A stretch of 18,594 nucleotides of DNA from Gyrodactylus bullatarudis (taxonomy: Eukaryota > Platyhelminthes > Monogenea > Gyrodactylidea > Gyrodactylidae). The position numbers and the translations under genes were made by a program. The DNA lies in contig SSNU01000265.1 of NCBI GenBank assembly GCA_012064415.1, forward strand, positions 160,013-178,606, given 5' to 3'. Below, in pieces: positions 1-9,382 of this stretch (its first letter is position 1; every line of letters begins with the position of its first letter). The notes below the pieces were generated by a model, which was not told where the DNA came from, made no database searches, and was given only the letters and a program-made list of their open reading frames with translations.

Positions 1-100
1 TAGTTTTTCGGCCATAGCGGCCAAAATATTAACGCTAGCGAAATTCTGAAAGCAGATCTGAAATCAGCACAAAATTTTATCCTAGAAAAAGTAAACCGGA

Positions 101-1135
101 TCAAGATCTTATAAATTTTTTTTCCAAATTACTACCCGTGTTATCGACTGTTGTCAACTTCTCATTAATTTCATTTTGATCTCTAGTTTCAATTTGAGTA
201 GAACTTGTAGGTTTTCCAATTGGTTCAAGGACCTTGCATATCTTATTTGTTTTCTCTTGATATGCACTTCTCTTCCTTTGAAACCCAATTTCATTCCCAT
301 TATCTTCTGTAAACACAGGTCAGGCTTCATGTTTGTAATGCAGTGCTTTTCTGCTCAGTCGCCCTTACTTTGCAGGATTCACCTGGATTGACCTGATAGA
401 GAATTTTGAAGTTTGATTCGTCCTTTAGGTGTCCTGTGTCCCTGATATGGCTTTGTACCTAGCTTATATGTTTTGGATTTAAGTGTTCTTTGACTCTCTC
501 TCCGAGGGATCGGGTAGTTTGGCCGATATAAGTTGACTCACAGGAACATGTAAACTGGTAAACAACTCTTGAGTTTCGGGATTTCATCTTTGTTTCTGCC
601 GTTCAGATGCTTTGTCGTCCGTTGAATCAGTTTCAATTTCCTTCCAGGGAACGTTCTTTTGGTTATATTTTCTAGCTTGTTGTTAAAAATAGATTTGCTT
701 GCATCTCCTTTGAAGGGAAGAAACAGGAATATTGACTTATCAGGTTCCTCTTCCGCTTTTGGTTTATCCTTGGGATGGGAATGCTTCCCAATGAAACTAT
801 CTGGATATCCGTCTCGTTTCAAGAGGGTTTTTAGCTTCGATCTTTCATCTCTCACATATTCAGTTGACACTAATCGTTCTATTGAAAGGAAGGCATTGCC
901 TACAACACAAAGCTATGAAAAGGTAAGAATTGGGTTGGGGCATGTATTCGCGTTTTTACACATGAACCATCTCGAACAATTTCAAGTTCTAGGAAACTTA
1001 TCTTTTCGTCTCTCTCGATCTCGTTTGTGAACTTTATGTTGGGATGAATTGCATTCAAGCTGGTACATATTTCCTCAACATTCTCGTCTTTGTTGACCAA
1101 AAAGGAATGTATCATCCAGGTATCTCATGTGTAGT
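101..1135 (-). pseudogene. Penelope-like element PLE1, broken RT-thumb-GIY-YIG remnant
   Basis: This is a decayed copy of the reverse transcriptase/endonuclease polyprotein of a Penelope-like retroelement. Read on the minus strand, 1125-1105 gives RYLDDTF, the RT active-site motif (YxDD). After a frameshift, 1105-900 gives a thumb segment (SLNAIHPNIKFTNE... SFLELEI). The region 870-538 gives DGYPDSFIGKH and PFKGDAS, both matching the 432-residue ORF at 5886-7184. About 560-350 encodes a GIY-YIG-like nuclease (CSCESTYIGQTTR, then RVKEHL) interrupted by stop codons. A lysine-rich tail open to 101 follows. The fingers and upstream palm are missing, so the copy is 5'-truncated near 1130-1240. Frameshifts and stops show it is dead. 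The family call is confident; the exact ends are not. Confidence 0.85.
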
Positions 1136-1289
1136 CGGGAACTTCTCGAACCTTCCTTATGAGTTTAGAAATCAACAATGATATTCTTGATGAAGTTTGA
1201 CAATATTATCGTTCAAATTTCTTTAGTTAGTAGACTTTTAGATAGAATGACTAACCCCCCCCCTATTCCATCCAACACTGTTTTTTTGA

Positions 1290-1440
1290 AATCGAACATT
1301 TTTATTTATATACAGAATTAGATTAATGATAGTACAAATAAGAGAGTAGGGAAAGAGTGTTCAATGTGCCCGGTGTGGGAGGGTTTGAACCTAGGACCAA
1401 AAATAAGAGGGTCCTAAAATGTGGTGTTAATCTGCTTAAT
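1290..1440 (-). repeat. Possible SINE-like 3' segment with tRNA-type B box
   Basis: On the minus strand this stretch is more GC-rich than its surroundings. It contains GGTTCAAACC, close to the Pol III B box (GGTTCGANNCC), inside CCTAGGTTCAAACCCTCCC, and it ends in an A-rich tail (TATATAAATAAAAA). That layout resembles the 3' part of a tRNA-derived SINE. No A box, flanking duplication or second copy was found in the window. It could instead be the tail of a non-LTR element. Confidence 0.3.
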
Positions 1441-3315
1441 CCGAATTTTATTTGATTTTTTTACTAACTTATTTATAATGTTCTGTTGATAAAACCTTTA
1501 TGGTATTGGAATTTATCTGGATCAGGTCGTATATGGTAATCAAAGGGCATATGTAACAGCTCTGTTGTCAAGCTACTTCAAAATCACTTTGAGAAAATAC
1601 TTTAATGTCCCACTTTGTTGGCTTTGGTGGCAGATGTTGTTTCCCTCTTGAACTGCCTTTAAAAGGTATGATTTGCTCATATACAGAATGGGTTTGTCCA
1701 TGTGGTGCAGCAGATCCACAGTTTGAATAAAAAATAATTCTCGGAGGTTAATGAAACGAGATTTTCAAAATCTTGAAGCTTAAAATTCGAAAAAATGCAA
1801 GTCTCAGAATTCTGACATTTTCCACTTTTTCATTGAGTTTTCGATCTGACGACGACATGGTACATTATCATAAACTATGGTCAAACAGAGAAGTCCTCTC
1901 TCAACCAGTTTTGACATTTCTCTTTGTTAAATAATCCTCTTTTGATTTTATTACATTATTGCTCCTATTATGTGAATATTATCACCTGTTAGCATTGTTT
2001 ACTTTTAGAAAAAAATTTGGCTTCTTCAAAAACTAAAATAATAAACCCAAACATGCTATTAGACTGTTGGAATCTGATAAAAGTGTCAATAATAACGAAT
2101 AATAAATAATATTTTTCATTGAATTTTTGAGTAAAACAATAATTTTTACTACTAATCTTCAATGGCATTTGAAACCTTAAAATGACGATTAAAATGTTCA
2201 TAAAAAGGTGAATATAGAATGCATAAATTTGTATTGCAACTTGGATGCGAAAAGGTATAGAAAATATTTGTTCTCTGTTATAATTTTTATTCTCTCTACC
2301 ATGTTTTGTGTAAAAGTTTTGTAATTCTCCACGAATACACATAGTCATCTTAATAAAATTCTAATGAAATGATATCTTTAGATAGATTCCCTTCATTAGT
2401 CTTTTACGAGGTATCCTACCGTACTACAACACAGGTTTCTATAGCTTTATATGACTATGGGGGGAAAAAATAGAAGGTTTCTTGCATCTTATTCATTCTT
2501 TCGTAAGAGAATCATAATACAACTTTCTTTATTTGTAAGCATTGGAGTATTTTTGAAAAAAATATCATAGATGTAAAAGACACACATAAAATAAACCAAA
2601 AGCTGCTAAACTCTATCCTGAATGTCTGGCAAAATTTATAGTTTCTTACAGCAGAAAAATACAAATAATTATTGTGAAAAAAATATCATAAAATGACTAC
2701 GAGGAGGATATTATAGAAGAATTCGAAAAAACACACCAGAAATAAAATAAATTAGTTCCATATCAGACGTAATAATTAGCTGGAATATATTCCAGTCTTT
2801 TTCATGTACATTTCTCATTCATTACAGAATCAAATAAATTACGCAATCTTCAAGAAATATAAATTTAAACGTTATGACATAGAAAGACTGGTTGGATTTG
2901 TAGTCTTTTTGGTAGATTTGTAGAGAAAAATAGGTTTCCACTGTTGATCAAATCCCCCACCCTAAACAACTTCTGGCCTAATTTGACTCGATTGAAATAA
3001 CTCAAATCTCATAGCAAAAGAGGTAGCAAGGAAAAAATTGATTCAAATTATTTATTATTCAAAAATCCTGGTTTGATACCTTACTTAGTTAGCTGAAACA
3101 AAGAATCAATGAAATAGGGCATGTAGAGTTAAGTAAATAAATTATAAATCTAATAGTGGAGGCGTATTCTTATTGATTAAATTTCATGAATTTTGATTGG
3201 TCTCTGAAATAGTTGAACAATCAAGAAGAGAGGATGGCCCACTAAAGTCAAGTAATTATTTTATGAAGAAATCTCACATCTAAGCAACAGTATTTTCTTT
3301 CTTGGTGCTTAGGTA

Positions 3316-3602
3316 ATAGTGCAGAACCTATATTTACAAAGGTTGATTAGAAAAAAAATAATCTAAGTATACATATGGTAGACATATACGCGCGTTTCGA
3401 TCTCTTTTTGGATACTTAAATGCTTTGTGACTCAAATTGTGAGTTTCTTTCATACCAGTCTCGGTGGGATCTATTACTAAGCTGTAACATTCAGCGACAT
3501 GGGCTAATCCATTATCAAATAAGACGTTCCTCTGGGGTATATTACCTGAGCACCTAGAACGAAATATTTCTAATCAACCTTTGTATAGGTGCTGGACTAT
3601 TC
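3316..3602. repeat. Short element bounded by imperfect inverted repeats
   Basis: The left arm near 3316-3352 reads AATAGTGCAGAACCTAT, four extra bases, then ACAAAGGTTGATTAGAAA. The complement of about 3563-3602 reads AATAGTCCAGCACCTAT directly followed by ACAAAGGTTGATTAGAAA. The arms bound about 210 bp of sequence without coding potential, the geometry of a MITE. No convincing target-site duplication was found, so the superfamily is unassigned. Confidence 0.55.
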
Positions 3603-4514
3603 AACTGTATTTTCCTCAAATATTTTCTTCTTCTGGCAAGAAAAAGTTAAATTCTTTTGTCAATGTCTTATAAATTTACCCGGTTATTTCTTCCGTTTAA
3701 CATCAAGTTATTGAATTTCTATGAGATTTTCTACATGTATTAAAAATCACTTAATCAACTTTTATTTACTATCTTCTCAAAAAAATGTAAATAAGCAAAA
3801 TAATTTATATTTTCACAGTATATTTCGATACACGTAGATAGATATTCAAGATGTAAAAATGTATATCTTGAAACAACTTGATAATACAACAAGTGAACCA
3901 AGTAATGAAAATGCCGCTTTTATTTAATGAAAGACTTATCAACATTCTCCTGCCAGCTTTACCAAAAAAATAATGTATATTTGAATGCATAAATTAGAAA
4001 GGTCATATTTGATTGGTCAATGCATATGTATGTTTTACCTTTTCAAGGTATATAGTACATACATAGTTGATATTGTAGTATTAACTGAATGACTCTAAAA
4101 TCAACCCAATAATAATCTAATCTTTTGTAAAATCAAGTTTTACTCTCTACTTTTTCTATAGATGATTTCGTCTGTTGAAATAAATCTAAATTTGCCATCA
4201 TACCATCCTGAGTTATGAACGAGGCCAAGTATTAGGGATATTATTTGAAAAAATAGCAAACTTTTTTCTAGCTATTCTGTCCTATCCCACAGAACTTTTA
4301 AACGCGATTCTAATGATATATAACAATGAAAGATTCTGAGAAGGTCCAAGGGGTGTTATGAATGTTTAATCTAAGAGAAATTTCACACCTAGAATCTTTA
4401 GATATTAAAGCATCATGTAGACATCTGAGAAATTTTGAAAATTTGTTTTTAAAAAGATATCCCTACTAAGTATGTCGATATAGCATAGCTAAAGAATTGC
4501 AAGAATAAATAAAT

Positions 4515-4575
4515 CTCAACGGAAGTTGCTTGCCCAATGAGCATTAGACCTGAAGGTCGATTCTCGAAAATGGCT
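4515..4575 (+). pseudogene. Degenerate tRNA-like or tRNA-derived SINE fragment
   Basis: The string AGCATTAGACCTGAAGGTCG followed by ATTCTCG resembles the anticodon-arm, variable-loop and T-arm order of tRNAs that carry CTGAAGGTCG, with a deletion in the T arm. No cloverleaf closes and no intact A or B box is present, so this is at best a decayed tRNA pseudogene or SINE head. Confidence 0.25.
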
Positions 4576-4766
4576 TACTCGAGTCGTGATGAAGGTGAAA
4601 CTATACTATAATTTCTTGCTTGATCTCTGTATGCGTGAAATGAATTCAAGTTTCTTTCTGAGTTAGTCGTCAGAGGTCGTAAAATAAATCTAAATTTGAA
4701 TAAGTGTTTAAAATATTTTATTCAATGGAGTTTTTGTAATAATATCTATAAATTTTTTTGTTTTAG

Positions 4767-4886
4767 AGAGGAACATTGGAATCTACAATTGAAGATGATC
4801 GCTTAAATTTGATACAACAGGAGAAAAAGAATATGGAACTGAGGCAGCAAGTAAAACAGTATCGAAAACTACTCGATGTTCAATTA
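4767..4886 (+). CDS. Host gene exon 1 in window, coiled-coil segment (PHLDB/LL5-like)
   Basis: This 120-nt exon lies between a polypyrimidine acceptor (TTTTTTTGTTTTAG) and the donor GTGAGT, phase 0 at both ends. It encodes 40 residues starting RGTLESTIEDDRLNLIQQ and continuing with KNMELRQQVKQYRKLLDV. The segment is rich in Glu, Lys, Gln and Leu with heptad-like spacing, as in a coiled coil. In PHLDB/LL5 proteins a long coiled coil precedes the C-terminal PH domain, which fits the downstream exons. The other two frames hold stops. It has no initiating Met, so earlier exons must exist outside the window or be unrecognised. Linkage to the next exon rests on phase compatibility across a 3.1-kb intron containing PLE2. 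Confidence 0.75.
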
Positions 4887-4971
4887 GTGAGTCAATGCTG
4901 ATGTTCCTTGAAAAAGGAGGATGATAAAAAAGATTTCATAGTTATTGCTTTAAAAACGCAATGTTCGAGAA

Positions 4972-5237
4972 ATAAGGCTATACTCGATGAATTTGGGAAT
5001 TCATGATTTTTACAAAAATCTCAATTTTTCATCAAAGGTTAAGATTTTTTAGTAAATGATTCAAAATGTACACTTTTACTGATTTGAGAAAAAGTTTTAG
5101 AGACATTTTTAAATTCGAGATGGCGCGATTTTAAATTTTTTTAAACTTTGAGTCGAAAATTTTTGTTGATTTCAAGGTCTGAGAGGAATCAAATGTTATT
5201 GTTCAGGATCACCATTAGACAAAAAAAATAATTACTC
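4972..5237 (+). repeat. Fold-back repeat R1, left inverted arm
   Basis: This arm matches the reverse complement of 7203-7481 over nearly its whole length. Shared blocks include TCGATGAATTTGGG, CACTTTTACTGATTTGAG, AAATTCGAGATGGCGCGAT, GATTTCAAGGTCTGAGAGG and, at the inner end, GGATCACCATTAGAC against GGATCATCATTGGAC. Similarity to the copy at 12498-12900 continues rightward to about 5400 (a CATTTTCACTACTTG block). Between the two arms lies the 1965-bp spacer that holds PLE2. Confidence 0.85.
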
Positions 5238-5520
5238 TAAATAAAACTAATTTTAGATCATTTTTCACTGATTCGGAAATACTCTTATTAATTTTTTTGA
5301 AAAAAACACACCGTTTACGTGGAAAGTCTACTTCCTATTTCTCAATCATTTTCACTACTTGGAAATTGATAAACTAATTTCAAAGATCATTTCAAGATGA
5401 TGGGTTTTTTATATTACGAGTAATAATATATTACAAAGAGGGAAAAAACGCCGAACATCTTCGAAAATTTTCTCAGAATTCAATGAGATACTCATTGTGA
5501 GGATTCAGAAATCGAGTGAA

Positions 5521-5569
5521 TATTTAGTAATAAAGCTTATATTTCGCCGGATCTCTTCAGACTATTACA
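5521..5569 (-). ncRNA. Hammerhead-ribozyme-like motif, family A copy 1
   Basis: On the minus strand the conserved core CTGAAGA (CUGANGA, 5560-5554) is followed by an 8-nt segment and GAAA (5545-5542). Stem III is then AUAUA/UUUAU with loop AGC and one U-U mismatch. The predicted cleavage site AUU lies before ACUA. Stem I is 4 bp (UAGU/ACUA). Stem II (GATCCGGC) closes only through its outer G-C pair. The flanks match the copy at 18035-18082. It lies about 320 bp past the PLE2 stop on the same strand, where PLE terminal repeats usually carry such ribozymes. The short stems suggest weak or lost activity. Confidence 0.6.
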
Positions 5570-5640
5570 CCGGCTTGATATATATAGTAAAATTCAACAG
5601 ATAAATGTTCTTTGTCATCCTCTGATTGGTTGAAATCAAT

Positions 5641-5725
5641 ATTATACACTGATGAAGGGGAGGGATAGGATCACACTGTTAGTCACCACGGTCAAACTGT
5701 TCTCAGAATCCTGATATCGTTCTCA
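5641..5725 (+). repeat. Decayed hammerhead-like repeat, family B, plus orientation
   Basis: CTGATGA (5649-5655), AGTCACCACGGTCAAACTG and CTCAGAATCCTGATATCG occur in the same order as CTGAAGA, AATCACCGTCGAAACG and CTGAGAATCCTAATATTG on the minus strand of 18480-18557. The catalytic GAAA has become CAAA, so the copy should be inactive. It is the only hammerhead relic here oriented with the host gene. Confidence 0.5.
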
Positions 5726-5885
5726 GTTTCAGAGATAATGGGGAAAAACGAATCTTTGGAAAATTTCTAATTAAAAATATAATTATCAACTTTCGTTGAC
5801 TTCTCTGAGTTTACACTTTTGCTCTCATATGTAATAGTTGCTGGGGCAGAGGACTGAAGTTGATTTGATTAAGTAGTAGATTCAA

Positions 5886-7184
5886 CTACTTGCTCTTTTT
5901 GTTCACAATTGTTATCAATCTCACTTGTTTCTGCTTTCTGAGTTGAGGTAGCAACAGTGCCATCACTAAGCCATCTAGCAATTTTTTTTGGATTTTCTTT
6001 CTCTGTGTGAATCGCTTCTTCCCTTCGATAACTAATTGCATTGCCAATTCTTTCTGCTTGCAGAGGTCTGGTTTCAACGTTCTGATGTAATGGGCCTCGG
6101 CTTTGCACAAGACTTGTTCTCTAACTGCTCGGGAAACACATGGATCGGCTTGGGACAAGATACTGAAATTGGTCACATCAGCAGTGTGACTTGTATTGCA
6201 ATGGTGCTCTTGGACCGCTGAACCGACGTAGCCTACTCGCAGATGTTCCTTAATTCTTACTTTCACTGGTCTGACAGTCTGTCCCACATACTTCGACCCA
6301 CAAGAACATTTGAATAGGTTTATAACCCCATTTCTTTCCAACCATGGAATCGGGTCTTTGTTCAGGTCAGGAATCAGCTTGGTTGTTTTGGGAAAAATGC
6401 TGAGTTTATGACCAGGGAACGCCTTCTTAGTGATTTCAACCAGATCGTTATTTAAAATCTGATGTGCAGCATCACCTTTAAATGGAATCTTCAAATAAAT
6501 AGGAGTTAAATCCTCAACTTCTTTTTCAACCTTAGTTCTCAGATTGGAATTTTTGTTAATAAATGCTTCAGGGTACCCATCTTTCATGAGAAGCTCCTTC
6601 AACAATTCTTTGTCAGACGCTTTATTTAACTCGGAAGATAGGCGTTCAATTTTGAGGAATTCATTTCTAACCAGACTCTTCTTCTGGCACTCCGGACTGA
6701 AGCTCAGAAAGGGCATGAATTGTGATGGAACCGAAGCTTTCCTGTACATCCTTGTTTGGGCAACCTGATTATTTTTGGTCACGAGAACATCTAGGAAATT
6801 TAACGACTCATCATTTTCATCTTCCTTTGTGAAACCAATGTTTGGGTGCATTGCATTCAAGTTGGAAAGAATCTCATCAACATCGTTACTATCATCAAGT
6901 ACGGAATCAACTTTCTTAGTTAAGGCAATTTCAAATCCTTTGTTTCTTGTTTGGGCTTTAGCTGCATCAGTAGGTCGAAATCTCTTCGGATCAGAGAGAA
7001 TGAGTTTGCCCTTTTTGACATAATCGTTTTTGAGTACGAGTGCGATTCCATTTCCTTTGTCCAGATGGCAAAGTATGACTTCCGGATCTTTTCTTATTTC
7101 ACTTAGGGCATTGAAATGGCTTCTTGTTAAATGATGAAAGTCAACATTTTTCTGTTTGTACTGTTGCCAAGGATTTTTCGTCAC
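5886..7184 (-). CDS. Penelope-like protein PLE2, RT core deleted, thumb + GIY-YIG nuclease
   Basis: This uninterrupted 432-codon ORF has no stops. Residues 23-95 resemble the N-terminal PLE domain (ILCHLDKGNGIALVL, then DYVKKGKLILSDPKRF). Residues about 96-270 match the post-palm thumb region (ILSNLNAMHPNIGFT, SLNFLDVLVTKNNQ, MYRKASVPSQFMPF, IPFKGDAAHQILNND). Residues 286-376 are a GIY-YIG endonuclease (INLFKCSCGSKYVGQT, R305, R310, E313-H314, His 327/328/333, catalytic-type E363). Fingers, palm and the YxDD motif are absent; PLE polyproteins are typically several hundred residues longer. The listed start is GTG, and a stop lies 10 codons upstream, next to the right R1 arm. It cannot encode a functional RT. 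It is antisense within intron 1 of the host gene. It is either a deletion derivative or, less likely, a retained nuclease protein. Confidence 0.85.
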   Translation of the reverse strand: MTKNPWQQYKQKNVDFHHLTRSHFNALSEIRKDPEVILCHLDKGNGIALVLKNDYVKKGKLILSDPKRFRPTDAAKAQTRNKGFEIALTKKVDSVLDDSNDVDEILSNLNAMHPNIGFTKEDENDESLNFLDVLVTKNNQVAQTRMYRKASVPSQFMPFLSFSPECQKKSLVRNEFLKIERLSSELNKASDKELLKELLMKDGYPEAFINKNSNLRTKVEKEVEDLTPIYLKIPFKGDAAHQILNNDLVEITKKAFPGHKLSIFPKTTKLIPDLNKDPIPWLERNGVINLFKCSCGSKYVGQTVRPVKVRIKEHLRVGYVGSAVQEHHCNTSHTADVTNFSILSQADPCVSRAVREQVLCKAEAHYIRTLKPDLCKQKELAMQLVIEGKKRFTQRKKIQKKLLDGLVMALLLPQLRKQKQVRLITIVNKKSK

Positions 7185-7202
7185 TCTAATAATATATTGT
7201 GA

Positions 7203-7481
7203 TAATAGTTATTTTCTTTGTCCAATGATGATCCTGAAACATAACGTTTGATTCCTCTCAGACCTTGAAATCAACATAAATTTTCAACTCAAAGTTTAAC
7301 TCAAAAATTAAAATATCGCGCCATCTCGAATTTAAAAATGTCTCTAACATTTTCCAAAAAAAACTTTTTTTCAAAATTTTTTTCTCAAATCAGTAAAAGT
7401 GTAAGAATTTCGATACCTTGATGAAAAAATGAGATTTTTGTAGAAATCATGAATTCCCAAATTCATCGAAAATAGCTGTAT
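7203..7481 (-). repeat. Fold-back repeat R1, right inverted arm
   Basis: This is the inverted partner of 4972-5237, with the same blocks in reverse-complement order. The inner end lies only about 20 bp from the PLE2 ORF start, so the element's 5' truncation coincides with the arm boundary. The arm carries an extra A-rich segment absent from the left arm (around 7357-7378), so the two have diverged since pairing. Confidence 0.85.
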
Positions 7482-8035
7482 AAATCAGAGTTAGGCTATG
7501 CCCTATAGAAAATTTCACCACACCTATGATGTTAAATTTGAGAAATTCTCGTTCTATTTCTCACACATCCCATTTGAAATATATTCTACAGAAGGATTTA
7601 ATTACATCATCAAAAAATATGGCAAAAAATATACAACATAAGGAACATTTCATCGAAATTGTTGTTGATTTCGCAAAACCCTGAATTTGCATCTTTATAT
7701 TAAAAGTCAAACAAATCTTAAAACTTTATATTTTAGAAAATAAAATTAATATTTTATTTAGTCTTTTTTCTGATTCTAACGCTACTCTTTAAACGAATCA
7801 ACTCTCTCTAATAACAAAATTAGTATTTATTGGTATTATTCGAAGGCCGGGAAGCATTGGATTGAAAAGATCAAAGTCTGAGCATGATATTCAACTAGAA
7901 ATACCTTAAAATCTCAAAGATCTCTATTGAATTGAAGAGAAAGAACAACTTAAAAGTCTCATGAGAATGCCTAGAAATGTTGAGAAAGAGTTCAAGTGTC
8001 CCATATTCAAGTTTTTATTGAAATTTTCTATTCAG
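7482..8035. other. Remainder of intron 1, no feature
   Basis: AT-rich sequence between the right R1 arm and the exon 2 acceptor (TTTTCTATTCAG). No coding exon, repeat pair or RNA motif was recognised. Confidence 0.5.
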
Positions 8036-8084
8036 ATACAGGCCAACAAAAAAACGAACAATACAGTTGACCGTCTGAACAAAG
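8036..8084 (+). CDS. Host gene exon 2 in window, short linker exon
   Basis: This 49-nt exon runs from acceptor TTCTATTCAG to donor GTGAGC, entering in phase 0 and leaving in phase 1. It encodes IQANKKTNNTVDRLNK plus the first base of a Val codon completed by exon 3. The segment is Asn/Lys-rich and polar and continues the end of the predicted coiled coil. The call rests on good splice sites and on the phase fit with exons 1 and 3. At this length, homology cannot be judged, and a missed exon between 4886 and 8036 is possible. Confidence 0.6.
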
Positions 8085-8185
8085 GTGAGCTCTTAAAATT
8101 AAGATATGTACTATATAGACTTGGAGGAAATTTTCCAAAATTTCTAAAATCTCCAAGTAATTTAACATCACCGTCACCAAATAAG

Positions 8186-8687
8186 TAGGGCGTTCAGAAA
8201 ATAGCAAAAATTTCACAAAAAATAGCATTTTTATCCTGAAAAATAGCAATTAACTAAATTTCCCATTTTAAAATGTAACTTCTTCAGTAATATTTATTTG
8301 CATGTACTATGGAATATTCGATGAAACTATATTTTTGTCTCGTTGAAACTAGAATTCTGTACACAATGTACCAATTCATAAGATGAAAACCTATGACCAA
8401 TGAAAATCAATGACTTACTCTGATTGGTTTAAAAATAATTATCCAATAATATTTGAGTTGAATCAAAAACTTTCTTTGTTCCTATAGACGTTAACAGGCT
8501 TCAATGGGTTCGTAATTTTAATATTTGGTTAACTGAGAGATTTGAAGGGATTGAAGACAATGATTTTATCATGGATAAGAAAAAATGGTTTTCAGAAACT
8601 AAAACTGAGACAAAAGCATGCCTTACATCATTCTAATCAGATTTCATTGCTTATTAACCCACTAAAAATAGCATTTTGACCGCCCTA
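8186..8687. mobile_element. hAT-like non-autonomous element (MITE), about 500 bp
   Basis: The left terminus TAGGGCGTTCAGAA and the complement of the right terminus TAGGGCGGTCAAAA form a terminal inverted repeat. AAATAGCA recurs as a subterminal motif four times (three near the left end, one near the right). Internal sequence has no coding potential. The flanks CAAATAAG and ATAAAATA do not match as an 8-bp target duplication, so the superfamily rests on terminus style alone. It lies in intron 2, about 100 bp past exon 2. Confidence 0.65.
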
Positions 8688-9070
8688 ATAAAATAAACAG
8701 AATTAGGAAGATTTTCAAATAAAAAACGTTTAATATTATTTTATTTTTGGGATTTTAACTTGAATTCACAGTATTTTACCCAACAAAGACGACTTGTGAA
8801 AATTTTTTTATTTGTCATGAATATAACAACTCTGGTAGGCCAAAAAACGTTTTCCTAATTTTGTTTATCTTTGTTTACAGAATCATAAAAAGATGCGATA
8901 TTAAAATACTTGGAGATTATTTCCATCAAATCGATAGGCAATATTAGAAGTTTTGCAAATTTTCGTCCAAGTCTATATTTACAAGATAATCCGGGAAGAT
9001 AAAATTTTTTTCTTTCTCGAGATTACGATGATTGAGTTGTTTGTATAGCTCATTATTTTATTCATTACAG

Positions 9071-9157
9071 TAAATTACGACCAAGAAAATTATAATTCCA
9101 TGCCAAACAGAAAAATCCATCAGAAGAAACTGAACACTCCCTTCAGTCCAATATCCC
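9071..9157 (+). CDS. Host gene exon 3 in window
   Basis: This 87-nt exon runs from acceptor TATTCATTACAG to donor GTGAGT, phase 1 to phase 1. With the G from exon 2 it reads VNYDQENYNSMPNRKIHQ and continues KKLNTPFSPIS. It is polar and basic with no recognised domain, and is probably disordered linker between the coiled coil and the C-terminal PH region. The alternative frames contain stops. Support comes from canonical splice sites and an open frame that continues into exon 4, where the split Gln codon (C|AA) is restored. Confidence 0.7.
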
Positions 9158-9343
9158 GTGAGTATTCGTAGTCTTCTTAAAAAGATTTATGAAATAAATT
9201 TTTAACAATCACTCTTTACACGTAATAAACTACTTTTATAAATTATATACCAGAGATTCACGTAATTTTGTATATACGTCCTAAAATCCATTTATTTGCA
9301 TTTAGAAGTTATTTGAAGTATTGAAAAAACAAGAGTTTTATTC

Positions 9344-9382
9344 ACACTGAATACGTATTTCTTAAAGCTTCATCAGCAGTGT
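9344..9382 (-). ncRNA. Hammerhead-ribozyme-like motif, family C, 3' of PLE3
   Basis: Minus strand: stem I 5' strand ACACTG (9382-9377), core CTGATGA (9376-9370), an 8-nt stem II segment, core GAAA (9361-9358), a palindromic stem III (AUACGUAU, zero loop) placing U17 at 9350, and the stem I 3' strand CAGTGT (9349-9344). Stem I is a perfect 6 bp. A near-loopless stem III is a known trait of PLE-associated type I hammerheads, which are thought to act as dimers. Stem II (AGCTTTAA) does not close, so this copy is probably inactive. It lies 203 bp past the PLE3 stop on the same strand. Confidence 0.65.

Larger units (their letters stand above)
1441..4766. other. Non-coding AT-rich stretch upstream of the first recognised exon
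   Basis: No exon-like open frame with paired splice sites was found on either strand. The stretch is A/T homopolymer-rich. A patch at 1741-1860 (TTTTCCACTTTTTCA within it) weakly resembles the fold-back arms at 11000-11423. An inverted-repeat element at about 3316-3602 and a tRNA-like fragment near 4515-4575 are listed separately. Because exon 1 (4767) opens with an acceptor in phase 0, this is probably intron or 5' flank of the host gene. Confidence 0.5.

Noticed and set aside
1989..2348. Minus-strand 119-codon open frame
   Set aside because: Translation is a Phe/Ile/Lys-rich product of low-complexity AT DNA, with no motif, splice context or repeat match.
3290..3610. GTATTTTC on both sides of the 3316-3602 element as a target duplication
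   Set aside because: It does not abut the inverted termini, and such AT-rich octamers recur by chance here.
4162..4216. Possible extra upstream exon after the acceptor-like TTTTCTATAG
   Set aside because: The open frame reaches a stop within 20 codons and the only GT in reach (GAGTTA) is not a credible donor.
5869..6108. Second open frame overlapping the end of PLE2 as a separate gene
   Set aside because: It overlaps the nuclease and tail codons in another frame. A similar lysine-rich tail frame exists in PLE1, so it may reflect an alternative C-terminal frame of the same PLE, not an independent gene.
6036..7023. Plus-strand open frames across 6036-6221, 6544-6768 and 6775-7023
   Set aside because: They are the complement of the PLE2 ORF and show no recognisable protein pattern, splice context or composition of their own.
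8500..8640. Possible exon after TTCCTATAG inside intron 2
   Set aside because: No open frame with a donor compatible with exons 2 and 3, and it lies inside the hAT-like MITE.
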